Shown piece after piece: positions 1 to 8,400 of a stretch of DNA of 64,000 bases; the stretch's first letter is position 1; each line of letters opens with the position of its first letter. The notes under the pieces were generated by a model that made no database searches, was not told the DNA's origin, and saw nothing but the letters and a program-made list of their open reading frames with translations. The DNA lies in assembly GCA_016703425.1 (NCBI GenBank), contig JADJCA010000002.1, positions 434,001 through 498,000 on the forward strand, read 5' to 3'. This DNA comes from Myxococcales bacterium. GTDB taxonomy: Bacteria > Myxococcota_A > Polyangia > Polyangiales > Polyangiaceae. Position numbers and translations under genes: made by a program.

Positions 1-132
1 CCACAGGCCAAAAACCGGTGCGGCAGTGATAAATGAAAAGGAAAGGGCGTGTCCAGAAACTCTGTGGATGGGCGGGCGGGCCGAGGCGCTGCGTGGCCGC
101 CAAGCCGGCCTGCGCAAGCCCGGGACCCCCAT

Positions 133-153
133 CTTTTCCACGACTTTTCCACA
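133..153 (+). repeat. Two tandem DnaA-box-like 11-mers
   Basis: CTTTTCCACGA is followed directly by CTTTTCCACAG. The second copy contains TTTTCCACA, which fits the relaxed DnaA-box consensus TTWTNCACA; the first has one further mismatch. The copies are 11 bp apart, about one helical turn. A short A/T-rich patch lies at about 27-43. No dnaA gene is in view, so a role in replication or DnaA-controlled transcription is only a possibility. Confidence 0.25.
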
Positions 154-225
154 GCCGGTCGAAAGAAGCGTGCTGCACTCGTCCGACACTGCCTCACCTC
201 TCCTTATGTGCTAACGCACCTCTCG

Positions 226-1611
226 ATGTCGTTCGCACGCGCCCTTGTCGCCGCCGCCCTTCCCCTCCTCGCTCCCATCCTCACGGTCGCGTGCAGCGCG
301 AAATCGGAGTCCACCGCGGCGCCCGTCGCCACCGCCGACGCCGGCACGACGACGCCGAAGAGCGCCGATGAGGTGCCCGCCGTCCGCCTCGCCGCGGACA
401 TCACGGCGTGCCCCGACGCCTACCAGTCGAAGGCTCCGAAGAGCGGCGTGAACCGCGGTTTCTCCGTCGCCGGCCAGAGCCGAGAGTTCGTGCTCCTCCT
501 GCCGCCCGAGTCCTTTACAGGTCCTCGCCCGGTGCTCGTCGGCTTCAACGGCACCGGCGAGACCGGCCCCATCTTCCAAGTGCGTGCACAGCTCAAGGAG
601 TTCGCCGACGCCGGCTTCATCGTGCTGGTGCCCTCGAGCGCCGCGAACGGCACCGTCTGGCCCGTCTGGGACGGCATGCGGACCGAGAAGGACATGGACG
701 CGCCGAACAAAGACCTCGAGCTGTTCGACACGCTCCTCGCCTGCAACGCCGCCCACTTCGAGATCGACAAGAACCGCATCTACATCGCGGGCCACTCGGC
801 CGGCGGCATCTTCACGAACTACGTTGCGCAACGACGCTCGAACGTCATCGCGGGCGCGATCCCGGCGTCGGGGATGTTCTCGAGCACGAGCCCGACGCCC
901 GCCAAGGACCTCGAGAAGATGCTCGTCATCGTCACGTGGGGAGGCGACAACGACAAGTACAGCGGCAGCGTCGGCGGCATGACGGTTCCTGAAGCGAACT
1001 TCGTGTCCGAGGCTTCGCTCGCGACCAAGTTCTACGCCGCGCAGAAGAACGTCGGCCAGAGCAACTGCCGCGGCAAAAACCTGAACCACGTGTGGCTGCC
1101 CATCAACGACTGGTTCATCAAGGTCCTCCTCGCGCACCCGAAGGGCTTTCCGGGCTCCGAGGGCCTCGAGCTGCCGCCCGTCGAGAACAACCCGAAGATC
1201 ACCTGCACCACCGACGTCTTCGATTACAAGGCGCAAGACGTGACCTGCGGAGCGAGCAAGACCGCGGGGTGCCAAGAGTCGTGTCAGCTCTTCGCCGATT
1301 GCGCCGTGGAAAACGGGACCGTCTACGGGGCCATGAAGCCGCAACTCGCCGAGCTCGGACTCACGGCCACGAGCTGCGGCGACTGCATCACGCAGTGCGA
1401 GGCGAAGGCCGACACGACGGTGATGTCGTGCATCAAGGCGGAGTCGGCTTCGGCTCAGTGCGGGCCCGGCATCAACGGCGCGCAGCCGCTCATGGACGCC
1501 ATCAACAAGTGTTGTGACGGAAAACGGACGAGCTCGCCCTACTGCAAGACAGTGTGCGACTCGATCGCAAAGAACAGCATCGCGATCACCTACTTCACGG
1601 CGTGCCAGTGA
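226..1611 (+). CDS. Secreted alpha/beta-hydrolase lipoprotein, PHB-depolymerase/esterase-like, Cys-rich C-terminus
   Basis: Predicted 461-residue exported hydrolase. A signal peptide ends in a lipobox with Cys23. The body (about residues 75-320) has the alpha/beta-hydrolase pattern of the polyhydroxybutyrate depolymerase/feruloyl esterase group: an oxyanion-type GFNGTGETG segment and the nucleophile elbow GHSAGG with Ser191. A His in the LNHVWLP segment may complete the triad. After about residue 325 the protein becomes very Cys-rich (more than a dozen Cys), suggesting a disulphide-stabilised module, which is not typical of the family. The start was chosen because it gives a clean lipoprotein signal; a longer frame upstream does not. 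The substrate cannot be told; polyester, feruloyl ester or peptide are all possible. Single gene, followed by a kinase gene on the same strand. Confidence 0.75.
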   Translation: MSFARALVAAALPLLAPILTVACSAKSESTAAPVATADAGTTTPKSADEVPAVRLAADITACPDAYQSKAPKSGVNRGFSVAGQSREFVLLLPPESFTGPRPVLVGFNGTGETGPIFQVRAQLKEFADAGFIVLVPSSAANGTVWPVWDGMRTEKDMDAPNKDLELFDTLLACNAAHFEIDKNRIYIAGHSAGGIFTNYVAQRRSNVIAGAIPASGMFSSTSPTPAKDLEKMLVIVTWGGDNDKYSGSVGGMTVPEANFVSEASLATKFYAAQKNVGQSNCRGKNLNHVWLPINDWFIKVLLAHPKGFPGSEGLELPPVENNPKITCTTDVFDYKAQDVTCGASKTAGCQESCQLFADCAVENGTVYGAMKPQLAELGLTATSCGDCITQCEAKADTTVMSCIKAESASAQCGPGINGAQPLMDAINKCCDGKRTSSPYCKTVCDSIAKNSIAITYFTACQ

Positions 1612-1856
1612 CAGCGAGACTCGCAAAAGAGCTGGGCGGCGCTGGGCCCATCGAGCCGGTGCCCTGGGTGACCTGCTGAGCGCGGCGCGCGCGCGCCTTC
1701 TTCGGCTGGCGTCCGGCCAGAGTAGGACACGCCCAGAGAGGCGCTCACCTTCTTGGGGGCGGCCGCGGCTGAGTCGACGGTCCTGTGTGTTAGTTTGATC
1801 CGGCTAGGCCTTCCTCCTCCCCGCGAACGCGGGGTTGGACCCGGGCTCGCGTCGCC
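1612..1856. other. Intergenic leader upstream of the kinase gene
   Basis: 245 nt between the esterase stop and the kinase start. Apart from the hairpin at 1819-1834 I see no gene or recognisable promoter. The stretch GTGTGTTAGTTTGATC (about 1785-1800) is the only A/T-richer segment. Confidence 0.4.
1819..1834 (+). promoter_or_regulatory. Perfect hairpin in the kinase 5' leader
   Basis: CCCCGCGAACGCGGGG forms a 7-bp perfect stem ending 22 nt before the kinase ATG. It could modulate translation or be the end of the upstream transcript. There is no U-tract, so a classic intrinsic terminator is not supported. Confidence 0.3.
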
Positions 1857-3305
1857 ATGGCAACCCTCTACGCGGAAACCATGGACATGGTCGAAGGAGG
1901 GTCGGCCAGGTCCTGCGTGACAAGTGGCAAGTCGAGTCGCTCATCGGAGTGGGCGGCATGGCGGCCGTGTATGCGGCCACGCATCGCAACGGCAACCGGG
2001 TCGCCCTCAAGGTCCTTCATCAGCAGCTCTCCGTGGACGCCAACATCCGGAGCCGCTTCACGCGCGAAGGGTACGTCGCGAACATGATCAACCACCCGGG
2101 CATCGTCCGGGTGCTCGACGACGACCAGACCGACGAAGGCTCCGTCTTCCTCGTCATGGATCTCTTGGAGGGCGAGACCGCCGACGCCCGCGCGCAGAGA
2201 CTTGGCGGCCGCCTCCCCGCTCGAGGACGTCCTCCTGGTCGCCGATGGCCTCCTCGACGTGATGGGCGCGGCCCACGACGCGGGCATCGTCCATCGAGAC
2301 ATCAAGCCCGAGAACATCTTCATCACGGTCGATCGCGAAGTGAAGGTGCTCGACTTCGGCATCGCGCGCTTGCGCGACGGTTTCACGAGCGCCGTCAAGA
2401 CGTCGGCCATGATGGGAACCCCCGCGTTCATGCCGCCGGAGCAAGCGCTCGGCCGCATGGAGGAGGTCGATGCGCTCTCCGATGTGTGGGCCGTCGGCGC
2501 GACGATGTTCAACCTCATCTCGGGCCAACTCGTCCACGAGGCGGAGACTCCCAACGAGCTCCTGATCCTCGCAGCGACGGCCCCGGCGCGCTCGCTCAGT
2601 GAAGTGGCTCGCGACGTCCCTCTGGCGCTCGTCGAAGTGGTCGATCGCGCGCTGGCGGTAGAAAAGGCGAAGCGCTGGTCTGGCGCGCGGGCCATGCAGC
2701 ACGCGCTCCGTCAGGTCGCGACCGAGGTGTTGCGCGCGCCATTGCCCCCGCCAGTGAGTCTGCGTGTCAAGACGGCCCCCCGCGCCTTCAAGCCTTTTAC
2801 GCCGAAGGCGTTCAAGCCCGTGTCGTCGCCCTACGACGACACGCTGGCGGAGGGCGAGCTGCCGCCCGTGAGCGAGCGCGCGCTGAGCCCCGCCGGCCCC
2901 CCTGTTCGCGGCGGTTCGCCCGCGGCGATGGATGTGCCGCTCTTGCCGGTCCACGAAGAGCCCTCCACGTTCGATGGCGCGGCCGCTCCCACCGCGCACG
3001 GCAGCGGTCGACGCGTCCTGACGCTCGCCGCCGTGGCCTCACTCGTGGTCCTCGTCGGCGGCGCCATCGGCGTGGGTCTGGCGATGCGAAGCGTCAAGGC
3101 GCCGGTGCCGGCAGCGACGGCCACCCCTGTCGTCGTCCCCAGCCCCGAGCCCGCGGCGGCGGCTCGGGCCGAACCCGCAGCGGCCCCGACGCCGACCGAG
3201 GAAATCGCTGCCGAGGTGCCGAGCGGCGAACCGGCGGGAGAGCGAAAGGCGCCCCCCGCCGGTCGCGCTCAACAAAAGAAGTCGTGGCTGGATCGCCGAA
3301 AGTGA
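1857..3305 (+). pseudogene. Ser/Thr protein kinase, reading frame broken by one or two single-base shifts
   Basis: A PknB/Hanks-type kinase with a C-terminal membrane anchor can be read only by changing frame. The N-lobe (Gly loop GVGGMAAVYAATH, Lys in RVALKVLH) lies in the frame that contains 1901-2194. The catalytic loop HRDIKPEN (from 2292), DFG (from 2352), the APE-equivalent region, an Ala/Pro-rich linker and a membrane segment (about 3018-3090) lie in the next frame from about 2196 to the stop at 3305. Removing one base in the CGCGCGC run near 2191-2195 joins them smoothly (DARA|RDLAAASPLED). A second shift near 1898 is needed if translation starts at ATG 1857 (MATLYAETMDMVEG joining RVGQVLRDKW); a TTG at 1835 would avoid it. 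All catalytic residues survive, so recent mutation or a base-calling error is as likely as a true pseudogene. It lies 15 nt before the TPR/PEGA-like gene. Confidence 0.75.
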
Positions 3306-3320
3306 GGATGATGGCGTCCC

Positions 3321-4343
3321 ATGGCATCGACCCGACGGCGATCGACGCTCGCGACCCTGCTCGCCGCCCTCGCCCTCGCGTGGCCCCTTAGCGCCGAGGC
3401 CTCCGAGGCCGACCGCCTCTTCCAGTTGGGCCGCCGGGCCAGCGAGATGGGGAAGTTCGCCACCGCCTGCTCGCTCTTTCGCGAGAGCCATCGCCTCGAG
3501 CCGGCCGTCGGCACGCTGCTCAATTTAGGCGACTGCGAAGACCAGCAAAACCACATCGCCGCGGCGCTCGAATACTACAAGGACGCGCTGTCGCGCCTCA
3601 GCGTGACCGACGATCGCCTCGGCAATTTGCGGGAGCGCATCGAAGGCGTCGAGCGCCGCTCCGGCACCCTCGAGCTCGTCCTCGGCGACGGCGCCCCCTT
3701 GGAAACGCAGATCGCGGTCGACGGCGAAGCGATCCCGCCGGCGAAGCGCAAGAAGCTCCTCTTGCCCGCCGGCGGGCACCTCGTGCAGGTCACCGCCGTC
3801 GGGTATCGCGGCTCGCGGCAGCAAGTCGACATCGTGGCCGGCAGCGCGAAGCGACTCATCGTTTGGCCCGGGCCGCAGCTCGAGGCCACCGAGCTCGCGC
3901 TGCTGACGAACCCTTCGAACGAAGAGGTGCCACCGGAGACGCGCCGCGAGAGCCGCGCCCAAACGCTGCGCGTCGCTGGCTTCGCGCTGATGGGCGCCGG
4001 AGCCGCGAGCCTCTGGGTAGGCTCCTTGACCGGCCTCTTCGCCATCGACCGAGAGTCGCTCCGCAAAGAGAACTGCGACGCGACGAACCAGTGCAACCAG
4101 GTCGGCTTCGACGCAGCGCGGTCTGGGAGCACGTTCGCGACGGTCGCAACCTACACGCTCGCAGCGGGAGCTCTGGCGACAGCCGGCGGGTTGGTGCTCG
4201 TGCTCACGAATCGAACGAAGGCGCCCGACAAGGTCGAGGAGCGGCGGGAGGCCCGAGCCCCCCGCAATCCGCTCGCTCGAAGCGCCCTCGTCGCGTTACC
4301 CTCTCGCTCCGGTGCAACGGTGACGTTCGAGCACTCCTTCTAG
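3321..4343 (+). CDS. Exported TPR / PEGA-like protein with two C-terminal membrane helices
   Basis: 340 residues. An N-terminal signal peptide (cleavage near residue 28) is followed by TPR-like helices (about 30-95, ADRLFQLGRRASEMGKF and following). Next comes a beta-rich PEGA-like segment (about 112-185, with LLLPAGGHLVQVTAVGY). Two hydrophobic helices lie at about 216-242 and 278-297. Between the helices are Cys252 and Cys258 (CDATNQC). The same plan, including the cysteine pair, recurs in the protein at 28459-29451. The gene lies 15 nt after a kinase gene and about 40 nt before a lipoprotein gene, suggesting an operon and a joint envelope function. The role is unknown; TPR and PEGA parts usually bind proteins or cell-wall material. 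Confidence 0.7.
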   Translation: MASTRRRSTLATLLAALALAWPLSAEASEADRLFQLGRRASEMGKFATACSLFRESHRLEPAVGTLLNLGDCEDQQNHIAAALEYYKDALSRLSVTDDRLGNLRERIEGVERRSGTLELVLGDGAPLETQIAVDGEAIPPAKRKKLLLPAGGHLVQVTAVGYRGSRQQVDIVAGSAKRLIVWPGPQLEATELALLTNPSNEEVPPETRRESRAQTLRVAGFALMGAGAASLWVGSLTGLFAIDRESLRKENCDATNQCNQVGFDAARSGSTFATVATYTLAAGALATAGGLVLVLTNRTKAPDKVEERREARAPRNPLARSALVALPSRSGATVTFEHSF

Positions 4344-4382
4344 CTAGTGATGCCCGGAGCGCCACGGGCATCGACCTCCACG

Positions 4383-5294
4383 ATGCGTCGGCAGATTCAA
4401 CTCGTCTTGGGCCTCGTCGCCGCGAGCGGCTGCGCGCAGCTCATCGGGGCGGGCTTCGACGACGCGACGCTCGCCGCCGATGCGGGCGTCGACGCGCAAG
4501 CCGACAACTCGGTGGAGCGCGACACCGGCGCTTCGCCGCCCGACGGCGCAGTCAGCGACGTCAGCGACGCGGAGCCGCCTTTCGACGCGCGCGCGCAAGG
4601 CGACATTCTCTTCTGGGTCGCCGCCGACTTCGGCGTAGACGCCGGCCCGCCCGACGTGGCCAGTCCGCCCGTGAGCTCGTGGCTCGACCAATCGGGCAAG
4701 CTGCACGATTTGTCGCAGGGCGCGCCGGCGAGGCAGCCGACGTTCGTCGCCGACGCGCAAGCAGGCTTGCCGGTCGTCCGCTTCGAGCGACAACGCGGGA
4801 CCTGCCTGACGGCGCCCTTCGGGGGTTTTACGGGACAGGGCGGCCTCACGTTGTTCGTGGTGGCGCGCGGCACGCCTTCGTCGGCGGTGCGCTTCCAGGG
4901 CCTCCAGCCTGGCTTCGTAGCCTACCCTTGGGAGCGCGGCGACGCGGGCACCAGCGAGGCGGGCGCCGATCTCTTCTTCGCCGTGGGGACGCCGGGCGAG
5001 AGCCGCCGGGTTCGGGCGCCCTTTGGAGCCGAGCTCTCGGTCGGAACGGCGCGCCTCGAGGTGGCCAAGCTCGGCGGCATGCAAGCCTACAAGAACGGCG
5101 TGCTCATCGAGCAGACCTCGTTCTTTGAGGATGCGATGCCGTTCGTCGACGGGCTCAGCGTCGGTTGCCTCAGCACACTCACGGACTTGGCCGACGGTGA
5201 GATCGCCGAGATCCTCGTCTACGGCTCGGCGTTGCCGCCAGACGCGCGCGCCCGCGTGGAAAGCTACCTGAAGCACAAGTGGGCGATCCCGTAA
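4383..5294 (+). CDS. Lipoprotein with concanavalin/LamG-like jelly-roll domain
   Basis: 303 residues if started at ATG 4383, which gives a compact lipoprotein signal with lipobox Cys17 (LVAASGC). An in-frame ATG at 4347 is the alternative. An Asp/Ala-rich linker (about residues 25-65) leads to a jelly-roll domain recognised by the ARQPTFVADAQAGLPVVRF segment and by the ending EIAEILVYGSALPPDARARVESYLKHKW, typical of LamG-like repeats that close with a YLxxKW motif. Such domains usually bind sugars or proteins on the cell surface. Third gene of the kinase / TPR-PEGA / lipoprotein set. Confidence 0.7.
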   Translation: MRRQIQLVLGLVAASGCAQLIGAGFDDATLAADAGVDAQADNSVERDTGASPPDGAVSDVSDAEPPFDARAQGDILFWVAADFGVDAGPPDVASPPVSSWLDQSGKLHDLSQGAPARQPTFVADAQAGLPVVRFERQRGTCLTAPFGGFTGQGGLTLFVVARGTPSSAVRFQGLQPGFVAYPWERGDAGTSEAGADLFFAVGTPGESRRVRAPFGAELSVGTARLEVAKLGGMQAYKNGVLIEQTSFFEDAMPFVDGLSVGCLSTLTDLADGEIAEILVYGSALPPDARARVESYLKHKWAIP

Positions 5295-5429
5295 ATCGCT
5301 GAAGGCCAACGTCGCCAAGAACGTGCTCCCCAAAAGCCAAGGCACGTTGCTACTCTGGCAGGCCCGCGAAGGGTCAGAGAACCGTGGATCCCCACGGCGC
5401 TCCGGTTCAGCGGAAGGACTCCCCGGGCC

Positions 5430-8400
5430 ATGGCCGAAACGTCGCGACAGCGCGCACCGCTCCCGCAACCAATCCTCGAGGCCTTGGACACAAGGCTCGA
5501 AGGCGAGAAGCTCGTCCTTGAGGCCTTCCTCAAGGCCGCCGCTCGCTTGCCTGTCGAAGAGGAGGCGTGGGACAAACTCCACGCCGCGTCGAAGCGCGAC
5601 GGGCGCAACGCGGAGCTCGCCTTCGCGTACGAGTCCTTTCGCGAAGACAAGCGCCTCCGCGCCTTGCCGCCACCTTCGCAGGCCGACTTCCTCCTTCACG
5701 GAGCGATCTTCTTCGGTGAGATCTTCGGCGACGACCAAGGCGCGGCGACCTTCTTGGAGCGCGCGCTGGTCGTCGTTCCTGGCCATCCGGAGGCCTTCGA
5801 GAAGCTCGAAGCGTTGCTGCTCGATCGTGGCGATTTGCGCGCCCTCGCGGAGCGCTACGTCGAGCTGGGCCAACACCGGCCGAGCCGCGCCGAACAGGCG
5901 CAAGCGTACCGTCGCGCCGTGGAGATCCTCGCCAGCGTCGCCAGCGGCGACGATCGGCTCGTCGAGGTCTTGCAGTTCTTGTTGCGCGTCGAGCCACACG
6001 ACGAGGCGGCCCGCTTCCAGCTCGCCGCGGCGCTCTCCCAGCGAGGCCGTCCGAAGGACGTCGTCCGGGTCCTTGAGCAAGGCCTGACGGTGACCGAGCC
6101 GGCGCCCTCGCCGGAAGCGGCGACGCGCATGCGCCTGGCGCTCGTCGAGCTCTACGCGGACGAGCTTCGCGAGGTTGAGCGGGCAACGCCCCACGTCGAG
6201 GCGCTCTTGGCCCTCGATCCGGCGAACGCCAAAGGGCGCGCCGTCGCCGAGCAGCTCCTCGAGTCGAAGGGCGTCGCCGCACGCGCCGCCGCGGCGCTCG
6301 CAGCGGCTCACGCGCTGGCTGGCGCGCCGGAAGACGTGGCGCGCTACTTGAGCGTCGAGCTCGAACACACGCGGGGCACCAAGCGCCGCGAAGTCTTGCT
6401 CAAGCTCGGCGTGTTGCGGCAAGACCGGCTCGGCGACGCAGCCGGTGCCTACGAGGTCCTCGAGCAGGCGCTGGTCCTCGACCCGACCGACGACGAGACG
6501 CGGCAACGCTACGTAGCGCTCGCGATGTTGCTCGGACGTCAGCTCGACGCCGTCAAGACGCTCGGCAAAGTGGCAACGACGGCCAAAGACGCCCCCGTTC
6601 GCGCGCGGCTCTCGGCGGACACTGGCGAGCTCTTGCTGAGCGGCGGCGACAAGAAGCGCGCGAAGACCGTGTTTTCGAGCGTGCTCGCCATGCCCGAGGC
6701 CCCCGACGACGCGGTCTTGCGCGCCGCTCACGCGCTCCATCCTCTGCTGGAAGAGGACGGTGACGCGGAAGCGCTCGCGGAGATCTTGGAGCGCGTGGTG
6801 ACGCTCGAGCCGGACCCGGAGAAGGCGCGCGCCGCCAACGAGCGCGTCGCTGAGGTGGCGACGGGCCTCGGCGATCGCGAGCGCGCGACGGCCGCGTGGA
6901 AGCGGCTCCTGCCGACGACCTCCCGGGCGCGCGCCCTCGAGAACCTTGAAGCCATCTACCGCGAGGCCCAGTCGGAGGGGGACCTCGCGTTCATCCTCGA
7001 AGAGCGAGCGAAGGATGCGCCCGACGACGAGGCGCGCACGTTGCTGATGTCGGCGGCAGAAGCGAGCACGCGCGTCGATCCCGCGCGGGCCGTTTCCGCG
7101 TTCCAAGCCTTGCTCGCGCGCTTTGGCACGGACCGCGAGGTCAACGCAAAGCTCTTGCCCTTGCTCGAAGCGCAAAACCGGTTCCTCGAACTGGCGGTGT
7201 TGCTCGAAGACGACGCGACGCTGGCGCCCGCGAACGAGCGCGGAGCCATCCTCGCGCGAGCCGGCCTCGTGCGGCTCGCGCGCCTCCGTGAGATCCCGCA
7301 GGCGATCTCGCTCTTGAGCCAAGCGCTCAAATACGATCGGAGCGCGTCAGCGGCGCAAACGGCCCTCGAGAAGCTCCTCTCGAGCGGAGACCATCGGCTG
7401 GCGGCCGCCGTGGCCCTCGAACCGTTCTACCGCGCCGTCGAGTCGCAAGCGGGCTTGCTGCGGGTCCTCGAGCTCAAGGCAAAGGAGGCCACCTCGGCCG
7501 ACGACCGGCTCGCCGCGTTGGACGAGGCGGTGCGTGTCGCGCAATCCGACGAGGAGCTCGCCGTCCGGGCCCTGGACTTCGCCGGGCTCGGCCTCGCGGA
7601 GGCGGCGCTCAGCGGAGCGCCCTTCGAGTCGTGGATCGATCGCGTCATTTCGCTCAGCCGCGAGGGCGACGCCCAAAGGCGCGCCGCGATCTTCGTGCGT
7701 GCTCTCGGCGACGGAGCCGTCGAAGGTTCGGCGCGGCTCCTTCTCGCGAGGCACACTGGCGACGCCTTGGCCGCCGTCGGCGACGTGCAAAGCGCCCTCG
7801 CCGCCTACCGACGCGCCTTGGCCTTCGACCCGTCGTCGCGCGATCTCGTCAGCCGCGTCGACGCGTTGCTCCGCGACCAAGGCAACCCGCGCGAGCGCGT
7901 GGCGCTGTACACGGCAGCCCTCGAGCGCGAAACGAACCCCGAAGAGCGGCGCCCTCTCTACCACCAGATCGGCAAGACCCTTCGCCACGAGCTGCACGAC
8001 CTCGAAGAAGCGGCGGAGGCGTACCGGCAGGTGCTCGCCATTGACGCCGACGATCGAGACGCTCACGCGGCGCTCGTCGAGATCTATACGGAGGTGAGCG
8101 CCTTCGGCGATCTCATCGAACTCTTGGAGAAGCGGCTCGCGCGTTCGATCGGCACCGACGCGACCAAGCTGCGCGCCGAGCTCGCCGAGCTCTGCGCCGG
8201 ACAGGGCGACGGCGAGCGGGCGTCGACGCACGCGGCCCAGCTCCTCGAAGGTCAAGACACGGGAACCGCTGAGCTCGACGTGGTCGAACGCGCGGCCAAC
8301 CTCATCGAGGACTGGGATCTCTTGGGCGAGGCGCTGGAACGGCGGGCCCATTTGGCGGGCGACCCGAAGGACGCGATCGCTGCGTTGGAGCGGCTGGGAT

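Noticed and set aside
5300..5429. Sigma-54 promoter upstream of the giant TPR gene (GGCACG...TTGC)
   Set aside because: GG and GC elements are not at the required 10-nt spacing.
4344..7322. Very long minus-strand open frame (992 codons) opposite the lipoprotein and TPR genes
   Set aside because: Arg/Glu/Val-rich composition typical of the antisense frame of GC-rich genes; the plus strand holds a recognisable jelly-roll lipoprotein and TPR protein.
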